This document shows, in pieces, positions 5,676 to 6,209 of a stretch of 6,209 nucleotides of DNA. Location of the stretch: contig JALOPC010000099.1 in assembly GCA_025454095.1 (NCBI GenBank), positions 1-6,209 of the forward strand, read 5' to 3'. The notes under the pieces are model-generated. The model saw nothing but the letters and a program-made list of their open reading frames with translations. It ran no database searches and was not told where the DNA came from. The position numbers were made by a program, and so were the translations under genes. Numbering within the stretch: position 1 is the first letter of the stretch; each line of letters starts with the position of its first letter. The DNA is from Syntrophales bacterium (GTDB lineage Bacteria; Desulfobacterota; Syntrophia; Syntrophales; UBA2192).

Positions 5676-6209
5676 ATGAAGTTCGTCCCCAAGGACGAGA
5701 AGTTCTACGACCTGTTCGAAGAACTCGCCTGCAAAATCGAGGAAGGCGGGAAACTCTTCATCGAGATCCTGAACAACTACCAGTACAGCGAGCCGAAGCT
5801 GGCCAAGCTCAAGGAGATCGAGCACGAGGCCGACGAGATCACCCATCAGGCCTACGAGCGCATGCACAAGACCTTTCTCACCCCCCTGGACCGCGAGGAC
5901 ATTTACGCGCTCGTGAACAAGATGGACAGCATCCTCGACATGATCGAAGCCTCGGCGGTGCGGATGTACCTCTACAAGGTGAAGACGCCGGCCGAGGAAC
6001 TCTTCGTCCTGATGCGGATCCTCACGGAAGCCATCGCCAAGGTGAAGGTGGTTGTGCATGCGCTGCGGGACAAGAAGAACTCCAAGATGATCCTCGAGGC
6101 CTGCGTGGAGATCAACACGCTGGAGAACGAAGGGGATTACGTTCTGCGGACGGCCATGGCGCGGCTCTTCGAGCGTGAAAAAGACCCCATCGAGCTGATC
6201 AAGTGGAAG
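5676..6209 (+). CDS. DUF47 / PhoU-like Pit-accessory protein (3' end cut by the window)
   Basis: The frame is open for 178 codons up to the last base of the window, with no stop; the family is usually about 205-215 residues, so roughly 30 are missing. The product is highly charged and helical, with no signal peptide or membrane segment, so it should be cytoplasmic. Family hallmarks are IEHEADEITHQAYERMHK (about 48-65), then FLTPLDREDIYALVNKMD (about 67-84) and the following ILDMIEASAVRMY. This family is distantly related to PhoU and is normally encoded next to a PiT-type inorganic phosphate permease, whose activity it is thought to modulate. A pit gene is therefore expected just beyond the right edge, but that is inference. 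ATG 5676 is supported by AGGAGGG 8 nt upstream. It follows phoR by 166 nt and probably has its own promoter, so it is likely a separate transcription unit at the same phosphate locus. Confidence 0.92.
   Translation, partial: MKFVPKDEKFYDLFEELACKIEEGGKLFIEILNNYQYSEPKLAKLKEIEHEADEITHQAYERMHKTFLTPLDREDIYALVNKMDSILDMIEASAVRMYLYKVKTPAEELFVLMRILTEAIAKVKVVVHALRDKKNSKMILEACVEINTLENEGDYVLRTAMARLFEREKDPIELIKWK

Noticed and set aside
1..6209. CRISPR arrays, tRNA/rRNA genes, insertion sequences or attachment sites
   Set aside because: No regularly spaced repeats, no cloverleaf or rRNA-like stretches, no transposase reading frame and no flanking inverted repeats were seen; the window is nearly fully occupied by the phosphate genes.

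Overview
This GC-rich window carries a phosphate-acquisition and phosphate-sensing locus. Every gene is on the + strand. The order is: the 3' end of a PhoR-type sensor-only gene (cut by the left edge), pstC, pstA, pstB, phoU, phoR, then a DUF47/PhoU-like gene cut by the right edge. Strong GC preference at third codon positions, a PhoR with a large periplasmic sensor domain plus HAMP and PAS, and a pst operon ending in phoU-phoR suggest a GC-rich Gram-negative bacterium of the Desulfobacterota (former Deltaproteobacteria) type. That assignment is inference from gene organisation; nothing in the window fixes the taxon.

Layout. Positions 1-367 encode the C-terminal part of a periplasmic sensor domain and its second membrane helix. 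The reading frame then stops where a kinase would begin its HAMP domain. Positions 368-472 form a leader with a candidate sigma70 promoter (TTGAAA, 17 bp, TATTCT) whose spacer holds a perfect 14-bp palindrome. Positions 473-5509 hold five tightly spaced genes: a 13-nt gap pstC/pstA, a 2-nt gap pstA/pstB, a 21-nt gap pstB/phoU and 0 nt between phoU and phoR. They almost certainly form one transcript. Positions 5510-5675 are non-coding and contain a second candidate promoter with an extended -10. Positions 5676-6209 begin a DUF47 gene, the family that usually accompanies Pit-type low-affinity phosphate permeases.

How they work together. PstC and PstA form the inner-membrane channel and PstB is the ATPase. 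The periplasmic phosphate-binding protein PstS is needed for function but is not in this window. PhoU links the transporter's state to the sensor kinase PhoR, which would phosphorylate a PhoB/PhoP-type response regulator, also absent here. The DUF47 protein probably belongs to a second phosphate (Pit) uptake unit starting downstream. The core is a conventional Pho locus. The unusual parts are the kinase-less PhoR-like sensor just upstream of pstC, which aligns without gaps to the sensor of the operon's own PhoR, and the palindrome-bearing promoter between that fragment and pstC.
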